Source: Mucilaginibacter flavus (GTDB lineage Bacteria > Bacteroidota > Bacteroidia > Sphingobacteriales > Sphingobacteriaceae). Taken from it: a stretch of DNA of 64,000 nt. The position numbers and the translations under genes were made by a program. The stretch spans positions 152,008-216,007 of the forward strand of contig NZ_JAUFPS010000026.1 in NCBI RefSeq assembly GCF_030409315.1, given 5' to 3'. The notes under the pieces were generated by a model. It had not been told where the DNA came from. It saw only the letters and a program-made list of their open reading frames with translations, and did not search any database. Shown piece by piece: positions 34,552 to 44,185 of this stretch (the first letter of the stretch is position 1; the number at the start of each line of letters is the position of its first letter).

Positions 34552-35431
34552 AAAAATAGCAATTTACGGCCGGCCATTTAATGAACCATCGGTACTACCG
34601 TACATTCAGCAGGTATTTGATAACCTGGCCCACCACAATGTTGATATCTACGTACACCAGCTGCTAAACGAGTATTTGCAGGATAAAATAACAGGTGTAC
34701 AATACAACGTGTTGCACACCACCGATTCGTTAAAAGGGTTTATAGATGTATTTATAACCCTTGGCGGCGATGGCACCCTGTTAGATATGGTTACCGTTAT
34801 CCGCGATTCGGGCATCCCGGTAATCGGGATTAACTTTGGCCGACTTGGTTTTTTGGCCAGTGTAAATAAAAGTGATATCAATGCCGCCATACACGCGGTA
34901 GTAAATAAAGAGTTTACACTTGACTGCCGCGAACTGCTCAAAATAGATTCAAAGGCTGATACTTTTGGTAACGATAACTTCGCGCTTAACGATATTACCA
35001 TTCATAAACGCGACGACGCGGCTATGATCATCACCCATGTGTTTTTAAACGATGAGTTTTTAAACTCCTATTGGGGCGATGGCTTGATCATATCAACATC
35101 AACAGGTTCAACCGCTTATTCACTAAGCTGCGGCGGACCGATCATCTTCCCGCAATCAAAAAGTATAGTAGTTACCCCGGTATCGCCTCATAACTTAAAT
35201 GTAAGGCCAATTATTTTGCCCGATAACAGCAAACTGTGTTTTGAGGTTGAAACCCGCAGCTCCAAATACCTGGTATCATGCGATTCGCGGATGGCTGTTA
35301 TGGATGAAACCGTGAAGTTTCATGTAGAAAAAGCAGGCTTTCAGTTAAATTTAATCCGCCTTAATAATGAAAGTTACTTAACCACGTTAAGAAACAAACT
35401 ATTATGGGGACTGGATGCCCGTAATTACTAA
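34544..35431 (+). CDS. nadK: NAD kinase
   Basis: 295 residues, full length. GGDGTLL (74-80), NFGRLGFLAS, NDITIHK and TGSTAYSLSCGGPI motifs are complete. It phosphorylates NAD to NADP. The start codon lies in a tandem-repeat arm that contains several other in-array ATGs, but this one gives the expected N-terminus MNQKIAIYGR. Followed nine bases later by the outer-membrane protein gene. Confidence 0.96.
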   Translation: MNQKIAIYGRPFNEPSVLPYIQQVFDNLAHHNVDIYVHQLLNEYLQDKITGVQYNVLHTTDSLKGFIDVFITLGGDGTLLDMVTVIRDSGIPVIGINFGRLGFLASVNKSDINAAIHAVVNKEFTLDCRELLKIDSKADTFGNDNFALNDITIHKRDDAAMIITHVFLNDEFLNSYWGDGLIISTSTGSTAYSLSCGGPIIFPQSKSIVVTPVSPHNLNVRPIILPDNSKLCFEVETRSSKYLVSCDSRMAVMDETVKFHVEKAGFQLNLIRLNNESYLTTLRNKLLWGLDARNY

Positions 35432-35440
35432 ATTTGTTGA

Positions 35441-36232
35441 ATGCCTAAAATTGTACTTTTAATATTACTGTTACTCGCTACTTGTACATTGCAGGCTCAA
35501 ACCTGGGAAGTAGGGGGCACTTTAGGCGGTGCCGGCTACATCGGCGATCTTAATCCCAACAATCCTGTAAAAATAAGTGGCCCTTCGGCGGGTTTATTTG
35601 TTAAACGCAATTTTGATGGTTACTTATCGGCCCGGCTAACTTTTAGTTACGCTAAGTTTGGCGCGGCAGATAGTACATCATCCAATCAGCAGTTTCGTGA
35701 TCGTAACTTAAGTTTTACCGATGGCATAAAGGAATTGACAGCCATAGGCGAATTTAATTTTCTGAAATACATACCCGATGCGGGGCCTAATAAATTTACA
35801 CCTTTTATATATGCCGGTATTGGCATAACAGCATATGCGCCGCATGCTGAATACAACGGGCATACATATGGTTTAAGGCAATTAAAAACCGAAGGCCAAA
35901 CTGCTCCTTATGGCACCAATACGGTGGTTATTCCTTATGGCGTGGGTATTAAATACAATATCTACGGCAAATTTAACGTGGGGGCTGATATTGGATACCG
36001 TTATACTTTTACCGATTATTTAGATGACGTAAGCGGCAGTTATGCTGATAAAAATAAACTGACATCCAGTTACGCGAAGGCCTTGTCAGATCGCTCGGGC
36101 GAAAAAACAGGGATTTACATCGGTACTGCCGGCACCCAGCGCGGCGATTTTAAACCCCGGGATACTTATTTTCTGCTCAACTTCACCATTTCTTACACAT
36201 TTGTAACCCAGCGCTGTTATTTTCAGAATTAA
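35441..36232 (+). CDS. DUF6089-like outer-membrane protein
   Basis: 263 residues with a signal peptide ending LQAQ. Beta-strand pattern of a small barrel (EVGGTLGGAGYIGDLNP, GPSAGLFVKRNF, FTPFIYAGIGITAYAP, YGVGIKYNIYGKFNVGADIGYRYTF). Sits between nadK and the uppS-bamA cluster, a conserved place in Bacteroidota for this family. Function unknown; a link to envelope assembly is inferred from context. Confidence 0.8.
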   Translation: MPKIVLLILLLLATCTLQAQTWEVGGTLGGAGYIGDLNPNNPVKISGPSAGLFVKRNFDGYLSARLTFSYAKFGAADSTSSNQQFRDRNLSFTDGIKELTAIGEFNFLKYIPDAGPNKFTPFIYAGIGITAYAPHAEYNGHTYGLRQLKTEGQTAPYGTNTVVIPYGVGIKYNIYGKFNVGADIGYRYTFTDYLDDVSGSYADKNKLTSSYAKALSDRSGEKTGIYIGTAGTQRGDFKPRDTYFLLNFTISYTFVTQRCYFQN

Positions 36233-36361
36233 ATTCTATTAAATTATATAATTCAAAATTTAATTTTGAAAAATGTATAATAATTGATTTTATAGTTCGT
36301 TATTTGTAAATAATCGGTATTTAATACTGGTTTTTAAATTTAACCTTAAATCTATAAAGTC

Positions 36362-36886
36362 ATGGCCGAATTAGCTTCCTCAACCCCTCGCTCAGGCGCA
36401 GCGCGTGGTCGTAAAAAAATGAATGTACGTATCGATCTTACCGCCATGGTCGACCTGGCCTTTCTGCTCATCACCTTTTTTATTTTAACAACCACGCTTG
36501 AAAAAAGAAAAGCTATGGATGTAGCTATGCCAATAAGCGACGAGATTGGTCAACCAGTACCTGCAAGCAGGAGTCTCACTATTTGCCTGGGCAAAAACAA
36601 CCAGGTGATGTACTACCTTGGTGAACTGGCAAAACCTGTTATCGCGCCAACCATCACCAATTTTAGTAGTGCTGGTTTAAGGCAAACACTAATTGAAACC
36701 GGTAAAATGATCAGGGCCAAATACGGCAAAAATATGATTGTGCTGGTAAAGCCAAGTGATCACTCCAAGTACAGCAGCCTGGTAAGTACCCTTGATGAAC
36801 TTAACATTTCTCAAACACAAATATATTCTATAGTTGATATAGCCCAGCCAGATGTGGATGCCTTGAAACAAAAAGGGGTTTATTAA
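36362..36886 (+). CDS. ExbD-family biopolymer transport protein
   Basis: 174 residues. A basic cytoplasmic N-terminus and one membrane helix carrying the proton-channel Asp (RIDLTAMVDLAFLLITFFIL, about 22-42), then a periplasmic domain. ExbD works with ExbB and TonB to energise outer-membrane transport, but no ExbB or TonB gene is near, so it is an orphan copy. It lies between the DUF6089 gene and uppS with long spacers on both sides. Confidence 0.88.
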   Translation: MAELASSTPRSGAARGRKKMNVRIDLTAMVDLAFLLITFFILTTTLEKRKAMDVAMPISDEIGQPVPASRSLTICLGKNNQVMYYLGELAKPVIAPTITNFSSAGLRQTLIETGKMIRAKYGKNMIVLVKPSDHSKYSSLVSTLDELNISQTQIYSIVDIAQPDVDALKQKGVY

Positions 36887-37330
36887 AAAATTGACCATCC
36901 TTATCACCCTCGTTAAAGCCGGGCATTTGAGCAATCAGCGCCTGGTTTTTTGTTTTATAGCCATTACATAGCGTGTAATAATAAATTTCACATAGCATGT
37001 GCTTTATTCCTTTTCCTTTGTGCCATGTACCTTTAACCTTTCGCCTTTAACCTTCAATACATGCCGTTTTATGGGTTTTTGATGACATTTAAAGCCTTTA
37101 TTTACAATAAGATTTTCTTTTGCAATTGCATACTAAAAAAATACAAAGTAAGTTTTACCTTTGTCCCCTGAAAAAACCGGAAATTTGGCAATTTTAGATG
37201 TCTAAGCCCGGTTAATTGGTAACGCATATTAGTCTAAAAAACAAATATTTATTAGACATAGCATTGATACACGCATAAAACAGGCATGTCTTTTATATAA
37301 GCCATAACGCCGGCTTTTTATTTGAACAAT
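36887..37330. other. intergenic region exbD-uppS
   Basis: 444 bases, no gene seen. It holds a pyrimidine-rich ACCTTTAACCTTTCGCC tandem stretch (about 37028-37058; a similar one lies at 14664-14694), a TACCTTTG box at 37156-37163 that could start a long leader for the uppS-bamA cluster, and AT-rich sequence. The spacing of the box to any gene is large (about 167 bases). Confidence 0.45.
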
Positions 37331-38071
37331 ATGGAATATTTGGATCAGATTGATTTGTTGAAATTGCCTAAGCATGTAGCTATCATTATGGATGGCAACG
37401 GTCGTTGGGCAAAAGAAAAAGGCAAATTGAGGGTATTTGGTCATCATAACGGGGTAACATCTGTACGGGATGTGGTAGAAGGATGCGATAAAGTAGGTGT
37501 TAAATATATTACACTATATACCTTCTCATCAGAAAACTGGAATCGTCCTAAATTTGAGGTAATGGCTATTATGGAATTGATGGTAAGCACCATCCATAAG
37601 GAAATTGCCGGCTTTATGAAAAACGACATTAAGCTTAATGCCATAGGCGATTTGGATATGTTACCCGCAAAATGTTTAAAGGAGCTTAATGCCGCTATGG
37701 AAAAAACCAAGGGTAATACCGGGGTGGTTCTTACATTGGCTTTAAGTTATGGCTCCAGGCGCGAAATTTTACGTGCTGCAAAAAACATAGCGGCGCAGGT
37801 AAAAAGCGGCGAGCTTGAAATTGAAGATATCAACGAAACTGTTTTTGAACGTAATTTATTCACCAATGATATGCCCGACCCTGAATTACTGATCAGGACC
37901 GGTGGGGAGTATCGGATAAGTAACTATTTATTATGGCAAATAGCCTACGCTGAGTTGTATTTTACAAACAAGCTATGGCCCGATTTTAGAAAGGAAGATT
38001 TGTACGAAGCTATCGTTGATTACCAAAAACGCGAGCGCCGTTTTGGTAAGACCAGCGAGCAGGTTAACTAA
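37331..38071 (+). CDS. uppS: isoprenyl transferase (undecaprenyl diphosphate synthase)
   Basis: 246 residues from ATG 37331; a TTG three codons upstream is an alternative. Catalytic Asp D21 in IIMDGNGRWA and the C-terminal RTGGEYRISNYLLWQIAYAEL block are intact. Makes the C55 lipid carrier for peptidoglycan and other envelope glycans. Followed by bamA 63 bases later. Confidence 0.95.
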   Translation: MEYLDQIDLLKLPKHVAIIMDGNGRWAKEKGKLRVFGHHNGVTSVRDVVEGCDKVGVKYITLYTFSSENWNRPKFEVMAIMELMVSTIHKEIAGFMKNDIKLNAIGDLDMLPAKCLKELNAAMEKTKGNTGVVLTLALSYGSRREILRAAKNIAAQVKSGELEIEDINETVFERNLFTNDMPDPELLIRTGGEYRISNYLLWQIAYAELYFTNKLWPDFRKEDLYEAIVDYQKRERRFGKTSEQVN

Positions 38072-38134
38072 ATTTTTTCTTTTAACAAATTTTAACAACT
38101 GTATAAATTAATTTTAGCCCACTAAAATATTCGA

Positions 38135-40687
38135 ATGTATAAATTTCTTTTTGCTATTCTTTTCTCTGTTTTTGGTACTGCTGCCTTTGCCCAGATTTCC
38201 AATTCGCCAAGGCAACCCCTCACCAAACAGATACCGGCCGATAGTTTAAGTTACCTTAATCCGCACGATTATATTATTGGTGGTATTACTGTAAGTGGGG
38301 TAAAATATTTGGATAAAGACAATTTAATATTGTTATCAAAATTAACCAAAGGCGATAGGATCAATATTCCAGGCGAACGTAATGCCGAAGTAATAAAGAA
38401 ATTATACGAACAAGGCTTGTTTGATGATGTACAGTTAAACATCACTAAAATTAACCAGGATACCGTTTATCTTGAAATTGTGGTTGTTGAGCGCCCGCGT
38501 TTATCACGGTTACACATAACCGGTATCCGTAAAGGCGAGATTGAAGACATCCAGAAAAAGTTAACCGATAAAACCGGTAAAATTGTAAACGAAAATCTAC
38601 TAAGCACAACATCTGCCATCATTAAAAGGCATTTTAACGAAAAGGGCTTTTTAAATACTACCGTTGTGATGACGCAACGCAAAGATCCGGGAGATGCCAA
38701 CAGTGTTATACTGGATGTAAAAGTTGATAAAAAGACCAAGGTGATGATCAACAACGTTACGTTTGAGGGTAACAAAGCGTTTTCGCAGGGCGAATTACGC
38801 GGTTACCTGAGCAAAACACGTAAAAGAAGATGGTATAACGTTTTTGGTTCAAAGAAATTTAAGCAGGATAAATACGACGAGGATAAGGTAAACCTGGTTG
38901 AAAAAATGCAGGCCAAAGGTTATCGCGATGCCGAATTGGTTAGTGATTCTGTTTGGAAAAACGATGATAAAACCGTTAACGTAAAGCTAAAAGTTTACGA
39001 AGGTCCTAAATACTTTTTTGGTAAAGTAAAATGGAGCGGCAACGCCAAATATCCAGCCTCATTGCTGGATAGGATCATGCACATTAAAAAAGGCGATGTA
39101 TTTAGCGAGGATGAATTAAATAAAAGATTAAGTGGCCCTACGCCAAGTAATGATGATGTTTCATCGCTTTATTTAAATGATGGTTATTTAACCTTTAGCG
39201 CAGATCCTGTTCAAACCAAAGTTTATAACGATACTGTTGACCTGGATATCAGGATTTATGAAGGCCCGCAATACACCATTAACCGTGTAAGCCTTAAAGG
39301 TAACGATGTTACTAACGATAAGGTGGTAATGCGCGAAATTCAAACCAAACCAGGCCAAAAATTCAATAAAGAGTTATTAATCCGCAGTGCGCGTGAAATT
39401 GGTCAGTTAGGTAACTTTGATGAGCAAAAAACCGAGCCTAAGCCAACCAACATCAACCCACAGGATGGTACGGTAGATATTATCTACAACGTTGTTGAAA
39501 AACCTTCGGATCAGATTGAGTTATCAGGTGGTTTTGGTGGCGGACAGCTGGTGGGTACATTAGGCCTTACATTTAACAACTTCTCGTTAAGAAACATATT
39601 TAACCTTAAAGCTTACAAACCACTGCCAAAAGGTGATGGTCAAAAATTAAGCTTAAGAGGCCAGTCGAGCGGTCGTACTTATCAAAACTTCTCGTTCACA
39701 TTCTCTGAGCCATGGTTAGGTGGTAAAAAACCAATTTACTTTGCATTATCGGCATATACACAAGGTAGTTCAACCGGACAGTATTATGCAAAATCGAGCC
39801 CTTACTATAATAACCTGCGTATCAATGGTATTGGTGTTACTTTGGGTAAAAAATTAAGATGGCCGGATAACTATTTCCAATTAAACTACTCGTTAAACTT
39901 TGACCACTATAACCTGGATAACTACACTGGTTACCTGTTTAGCAACGGTACATCGTTCAACATCAAGTTAACCCAGGAGTTAACCCGTAACTCAATTGAT
40001 ATGCCTATTTTCCCTACACAGGGTTCAAATATCAAATTTACGGTACAGGCAACGCCTCCATATTCATTGTTTAACAACGTTAACTATAAAGTAGCAACCC
40101 CGCAGGAGCGTTATCACTTTGTAGAGTATTACAAATTTAAATACGATGCGCAATGGTTTACCAAAGTGGTAGGTAAGTTTGTACTGATGAGCCAGGTGAG
40201 GTTTGGTTTCCTGGGTATGTATAACAAAGAGGTAGGTCCTTCGCCGTTTGAGCGCTTTAAATTAGGTGGTGACGGTATGCAGAGTTACCAGTTTTTACAA
40301 GGTAGCGAGATCATTGGTTTAAGAGGTTATCAAAACTTCTCTATTGTGCCAGAAGGTTCAAACGAAAACCAGAACAACAACACAGGTAGCACCATCTATA
40401 ATAAATATACTTTAGAGTTGCGTCACCCGGTTATTGCCAGCCAGTCGGCTACTATATTCCTGTTAACATTTGCAGAAGGTGGTAACGTTTGGAACAATTT
40501 CAGCCAGTTTAGTCCGTTTAACGTAAGGCGTTCGGTAGGTGTGGGAGCAAGGATATTTTTACCTATATTTGGATTGCTTGGATTAGATTATGGTTACGGA
40601 TTTGATAAAATACCTGGTGCACCAGATGCAAATAAAGGCCAGTTCCATTTTACAATTTCTCAGAGTTTATCCGGCGGATTTAATTAA
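38135..40687 (+). CDS. bamA: outer-membrane protein assembly factor BamA
   Basis: 850 residues. Signal peptide ending AAFAQ, then five POTRA domains (about 45-440) and a 16-strand Omp85 barrel. The loop-6 motif appears as LRGYQNF (VRGF-like). BamA folds and inserts outer-membrane proteins. It is followed at short distance by two OmpH/Skp chaperone genes, so the cluster is an outer-membrane biogenesis unit. An internal stretch rich in lysine (KTRKRRWYNVFGSKKFKQDK) in the POTRA region is notable. Confidence 0.95.
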   Translation: MYKFLFAILFSVFGTAAFAQISNSPRQPLTKQIPADSLSYLNPHDYIIGGITVSGVKYLDKDNLILLSKLTKGDRINIPGERNAEVIKKLYEQGLFDDVQLNITKINQDTVYLEIVVVERPRLSRLHITGIRKGEIEDIQKKLTDKTGKIVNENLLSTTSAIIKRHFNEKGFLNTTVVMTQRKDPGDANSVILDVKVDKKTKVMINNVTFEGNKAFSQGELRGYLSKTRKRRWYNVFGSKKFKQDKYDEDKVNLVEKMQAKGYRDAELVSDSVWKNDDKTVNVKLKVYEGPKYFFGKVKWSGNAKYPASLLDRIMHIKKGDVFSEDELNKRLSGPTPSNDDVSSLYLNDGYLTFSADPVQTKVYNDTVDLDIRIYEGPQYTINRVSLKGNDVTNDKVVMREIQTKPGQKFNKELLIRSAREIGQLGNFDEQKTEPKPTNINPQDGTVDIIYNVVEKPSDQIELSGGFGGGQLVGTLGLTFNNFSLRNIFNLKAYKPLPKGDGQKLSLRGQSSGRTYQNFSFTFSEPWLGGKKPIYFALSAYTQGSSTGQYYAKSSPYYNNLRINGIGVTLGKKLRWPDNYFQLNYSLNFDHYNLDNYTGYLFSNGTSFNIKLTQELTRNSIDMPIFPTQGSNIKFTVQATPPYSLFNNVNYKVATPQERYHFVEYYKFKYDAQWFTKVVGKFVLMSQVRFGFLGMYNKEVGPSPFERFKLGGDGMQSYQFLQGSEIIGLRGYQNFSIVPEGSNENQNNNTGSTIYNKYTLELRHPVIASQSATIFLLTFAEGGNVWNNFSQFSPFNVRRSVGVGARIFLPIFGLLGLDYGYGFDKIPGAPDANKGQFHFTISQSLSGGFN

Positions 40688-40702
40688 TTTGCGCAGCGAT
40701 AT

Positions 40703-41233
40703 ATGAAAAAGATAATTTTAGTAGCCATTTTAACGTTTACAGCATTTGCCGGGGCTTATGCGCAACGTTTTGCTTATGTTGATTCGGAGTATATTCTAAA
40801 GCACATGCCAGAGTATGCATCGTCTCAAAAACAATTGGCCGCGTTATCTGATCAATGGCAAAAAGAAGTTGACGGTAAATTTCAGGAAATAGACCGTTTA
40901 TATAAGGCATACCAGGCCGATCAGATACTGATGACGCCAGATATGAAAAAACGCCGTGAGGCCGAAATTGTAGATAAAGAGAAAGCCGCCAAAGATTTTC
41001 AACGCCAGAAATTTGGCCCCGATGGGGAGCTTTCACAAAGAAGCACTGCCTTGGTTAAACCAATTCAGGATAGGGTGTCTAAAGCTGTACAAGCTGTTGC
41101 CGAGAGTAACGATATAGACATGATGTTTGATAAAAACAGTGAAGTGATCATGCTGTATGCAAACCCAAGGTTTGACAGAAGCGCTGATGTAATTACCAAA
41201 TTGGGCCTTAAGCCCGGCGTATTAGCCAAGTAA
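40703..41233 (+). CDS. OmpH/Skp family periplasmic chaperone (first copy)
   Basis: 176 residues. Signal peptide ending GAYAQ, then YVDSEYILKHMPEY and a long charged coiled coil (about 45-125), the tentacles of Skp. It holds unfolded outer-membrane proteins on their way to BamA. Starts 15 bases after bamA. Confidence 0.9.
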   Translation: MKKIILVAILTFTAFAGAYAQRFAYVDSEYILKHMPEYASSQKQLAALSDQWQKEVDGKFQEIDRLYKAYQADQILMTPDMKKRREAEIVDKEKAAKDFQRQKFGPDGELSQRSTALVKPIQDRVSKAVQAVAESNDIDMMFDKNSEVIMLYANPRFDRSADVITKLGLKPGVLAK

Positions 41234-41289
41234 ACTTTTGAATTAAATAAAATAAGAACAGAACTATTATTAAACACAGGACAAGAAAA

Positions 41290-41802
41290 ATGAAAAAACT
41301 ATTTAAAGTTGCTTTAGTTGCAGTAGGAATGATATTTGCCGGCAACTTTGCCCATGCACAAACTAAAATTGGTCATATTAATTTTAACCAGCTGATTGAC
41401 TTGCTACCAGAAACTAAAACAGTTTCAACCCAGATTCAGGCTTACCAAAAACAATTCATTGACCAGCTTACAGCAATGAATAACGAGTATACCACAAAAG
41501 GTCAGGATTTTCAAAAAAACCAGGCTACCATGACCGACGCTGTACGTACCGTAAAAGGTAACGAATTGCAGGACATTCAAAAGCGTATGAACGATTTGCA
41601 AACCAGCGCTCAACAACAAGTTGAACAAAAGAAAAACGAATTAGGCAAACCACTTTTTGATAAAGCTACCGCTGCTGTAACCGCAGTTGCCAAAGCAAAA
41701 GGTTACGCTTACGTTTTAGATTCATCACAAGTAAGCTTATTGGTATCACCAGAAGCTGATGATTTGTTGCCGGCAGTTAAATTGCAATTAGGTTTAAAAT
41801 AA
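41290..41802 (+). CDS. OmpH/Skp family periplasmic chaperone (second copy)
   Basis: 170 residues. Signal peptide ending AHAQ, then IGHINFNQLIDLLPE and a coiled coil (about 45-125), ending SLLVSPEADDLLPAVKLQLGLK. Paralogue of the preceding gene with quite different sequence, so an old duplication that may serve different clients. Followed by an intrinsic terminator, which closes the bamA unit. Confidence 0.9.
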   Translation: MKKLFKVALVAVGMIFAGNFAHAQTKIGHINFNQLIDLLPETKTVSTQIQAYQKQFIDQLTAMNNEYTTKGQDFQKNQATMTDAVRTVKGNELQDIQKRMNDLQTSAQQQVEQKKNELGKPLFDKATAAVTAVAKAKGYAYVLDSSQVSLLVSPEADDLLPAVKLQLGLK

Positions 41803-41828
41803 TATCAACCAACCGTCATTTATAAAAG

Positions 41829-41858
41829 AGCGCCCCGTATTTACGGAGCGCTTTTTTT
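41829..41858 (+). terminator. intrinsic terminator after the ompH pair
   Basis: AGCGCCCCGT / ACGGAGCGCT stem (one mismatch), ATTT loop, then seven T. It ends 10 bases before the murI start, so murI must have its own promoter in or before the hairpin or depend on readthrough. Confidence 0.85.
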
Positions 41859-41868
41859 ATGTTTGTAT

Positions 41869-42711
41869 ATGAGCAAGCAACCTATAGGTATTTTTGATTC
41901 GGGCTTTGGCGGCCTTACCGTATTTAAATCTATTTATAAGGAGCTGCCCGGTTATGACTATATATACCTTGGCGATAATGCCCGGGCACCTTATGGCAAC
42001 CGCTCATTTAAAACTATCCACGAGTATACCTGGGAGTGCGTGCAATGGCTTTTTGCACAAGGTTGTCCGTTAATAATTGTAGCCTGTAATACAGCATCGG
42101 CCAAAGCGCTGCGCACCATACAACAGCAAGACCTTAAAAATGCCGATCCAACAAAACGCGTACTTGGCGTTATACGCCCCACCGCCGAAATTGTAGGCAA
42201 TTATACCGATACCAAACACATAGGGGTACTGGGCACCAAAGGCACGGTGCAATCAGGATCGTACCTGTTGGAGATCAACAATTTTTTCCCCGATGTGAAA
42301 GTGCATCAGCAGGCCTGCCCGCTTTGGGTGCCGCTTATTGAAAACGGAGAGTATGACCAGCCCGGTGCCGAATACTTTGTAAAGCTATACCTTGACGAGA
42401 TTATGGCGCAGTCGCCCGATATTGATACCATGTTGCTGGCCTGTACACATTACCCCATCATTAAAGATAAAATTGAAGCCAATTTGCCTGCTCATGTAAA
42501 GGTAGTTTCGCAGGGCGATATTGTCGCCAAAAGCCTGGTTGACTACCTGCACCGCCACCCAGAAATGGAAGGCCGCCTCACCAAAACCGGCACCCGCCAG
42601 TTTTTTACCACCACAGATGACACCGCCGATTTTGATCATCATGCATCCCTGTTTTTCTCAGAACCCGTAAAGTCGACTTACATTGCGGCTAATGATTTGG
42701 TTAGGTGTTAG
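41869..42711 (+). CDS. murI: glutamate racemase
   Basis: 280 residues from ATG 41869 (a TTG two codons earlier is possible). Catalytic residues: D10 in IGIFDSGFGG, Cys in VACNTASA and Cys in LLACTHYP. It makes D-glutamate for peptidoglycan. It follows the OMP-assembly genes, the usual order in Bacteroidota, but behind a terminator. Confidence 0.95.
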   Translation: MSKQPIGIFDSGFGGLTVFKSIYKELPGYDYIYLGDNARAPYGNRSFKTIHEYTWECVQWLFAQGCPLIIVACNTASAKALRTIQQQDLKNADPTKRVLGVIRPTAEIVGNYTDTKHIGVLGTKGTVQSGSYLLEINNFFPDVKVHQQACPLWVPLIENGEYDQPGAEYFVKLYLDEIMAQSPDIDTMLLACTHYPIIKDKIEANLPAHVKVVSQGDIVAKSLVDYLHRHPEMEGRLTKTGTRQFFTTTDDTADFDHHASLFFSEPVKSTYIAANDLVRC

Positions 42712-42950
42712 TGAGTGGTTGATTAGTTGAGTGGTTGATTAAGTTGGAATGAGTTGGATTAGCTTAATTCGGTTGGAGTAAGTTGATTGAGTCAATTCGC
42801 GCGCTAATTCTTAACTGGCCTAAATCAATAAATTCAGGGTGATCTTCTAATCTTGCCAATCAGCGTTAATCCAATAATCTGTTGCGCTTTTTGTTGCGAT
42901 TTTAAAATATGAAATATTATAATTAATTGATAATCAACATATTGAAATTT

Positions 42951-42981
42951 TATATTTGTTTCACTTGTTGCGAACGCAACA
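42951..42981 (+). promoter_or_regulatory. promoter-like box with adjacent palindromic operator
   Basis: TATATTTG (42951-42958) fits TAnnTTTG and is followed 7 bases later by TGTTGCG-AA-CGCAACA (42966-42981), a 7-bp perfect palindrome. GTTGCG recurs at 42881 and 42893. The arrangement looks like an operator next to the start site. No gene begins between here and nuoH, 134 bases on. Confidence 0.4.
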
Positions 42982-43086
42982 CTTTTGGAAAATATTTAAA
43001 AAGTCTTAATTCTTGATTCTTGTCTCTTGATTCTGTCCCCAATCAATATATACTAAACTTGTCGTCTAAATTAACCCAACATTTAG

Positions 43087-43094
43087 TAAGTTTG
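43087..43094 (+). promoter_or_regulatory. candidate -7 element of the nuo operon
   Basis: TAAGTTTG matches TAnnTTTG and lies 20 bases before the nuoH start. A TTG 25 bases upstream is slightly far for a -33 box. Confidence 0.45.
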
Positions 43095-43114
43095 CAGCTT
43101 TAGCAAAAAAGCGC

Positions 43115-44185
43115 TTGAATTATTATATCACATATTTTATTGTAGCTATAGGGTTGTTCAGTTTTTCGGCCTTTTTTGCGTTGGCGGGTGTGTATGCCGA
43201 GCGGAAAATCTCCGCATTTATACAAGACCGGCTCGGGCCAACCGAAACCGGTAAATTTGGTTCGTTGCAAACTCTGGCCGATATTATGAAGATGATCCAA
43301 AAGGAGCTCATCATCCCGGCCGCTGCCGATAAATGGCTGTTTATGCTGGCACCTGCTATCATCTTTATCGCCGTTTACATGGGCTTTGCCGCCCTGCCCT
43401 GGGGGCCGGGGCTTATCCCATCCAAAATAAATTTGGGTATCTATTATATCTTCGCTATCATCTCTATCGAAACATTGGGTATCCTGATGGCAGGTTGGGG
43501 ATCAAATAACAAATATTCCGTATTGGGCGCTATGCGCTCGGCCGCGCAGATCATCTCTTACGAGATCCCTGCCGGTTTTGCCATTATATCGGTAGTAATG
43601 ATAGCCCAAACGCTCGATCTGCAGGTGGTATCGATGCAGCAAGGGATCTTGGCTGTCGAAAAAATAAAGTTCGCGGGCTTTTGGGATGTAACCAAAATTG
43701 GTGGTTTGTTCAGCTGGAACATCTTCCGGGCACCGCACCTTATCATCGCTTTTGTGATCTATTTTATCGCCTCACTTGCCGAGAGTAATCGTGCGCCGTT
43801 TGATATTCCGGAAGCGGAATCAGAATTGGTGGCCGGTTTCCATACCGAGTTTACAGGCATCCGCTTCGCGCTGGTTTTTTTGGCCGAGTACTCGATGATG
43901 TTCCTGGTGAGTATGATAGGCGTGATCCTGTTTTTAGGTGCCTGGAATACACCGTTGCCAAACATAGGCCCGGTACATTTGGCTACCTGGACAACCAATA
44001 TGTGGTGGGGCATTTTTTGGGTAGCTATAAAAACATTAGGCCTCGTAGCCATCCAGATGTGGATCAGGTGGACACTGCCCCGTTTCCGGGTAGATCAACT
44101 CATGAACCTCTGCTGGAAAGTATTAACCCCGCTGGCATTTTTATGTATGCTGATATCGGGTGTGTGGCGATTGTGGCTAATGTAG
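43115..44185 (+). CDS. nuoH: NADH-quinone oxidoreductase subunit H
   Basis: 356 residues, TTG start (no in-frame ATG near the expected N-terminus). Eight or nine membrane helices. The conserved AERKISAFIQDRLGP loop, RAPFDIPEAESELVAGFHTE and WIRWTLPRFRVDQLM mark the quinone-binding subunit of complex I. First gene of the cluster; nuoA-G do not precede it, since the region upstream is murI, so the complex I genes are split. Confidence 0.95.
   Translation: MNYYITYFIVAIGLFSFSAFFALAGVYAERKISAFIQDRLGPTETGKFGSLQTLADIMKMIQKELIIPAAADKWLFMLAPAIIFIAVYMGFAALPWGPGLIPSKINLGIYYIFAIISIETLGILMAGWGSNNKYSVLGAMRSAAQIISYEIPAGFAIISVVMIAQTLDLQVVSMQQGILAVEKIKFAGFWDVTKIGGLFSWNIFRAPHLIIAFVIYFIASLAESNRAPFDIPEAESELVAGFHTEFTGIRFALVFLAEYSMMFLVSMIGVILFLGAWNTPLPNIGPVHLATWTTNMWWGIFWVAIKTLGLVAIQMWIRWTLPRFRVDQLMNLCWKVLTPLAFLCMLISGVWRLWLM

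Larger units (their letters stand above)
42712..43114. other. intergenic region murI-nuoH
   Basis: 403 bases without a gene. It begins with GTTGATT/GAGTGG tandem units (42712-42790), continues with an AT-rich stretch with GTTGCG half-sites, a TATATTTG box and a palindrome (42951-42981), then the ATTCTTG repeat arm (43005-43034), and ends with a TAAGTTTG box before nuoH. Confidence 0.6.
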
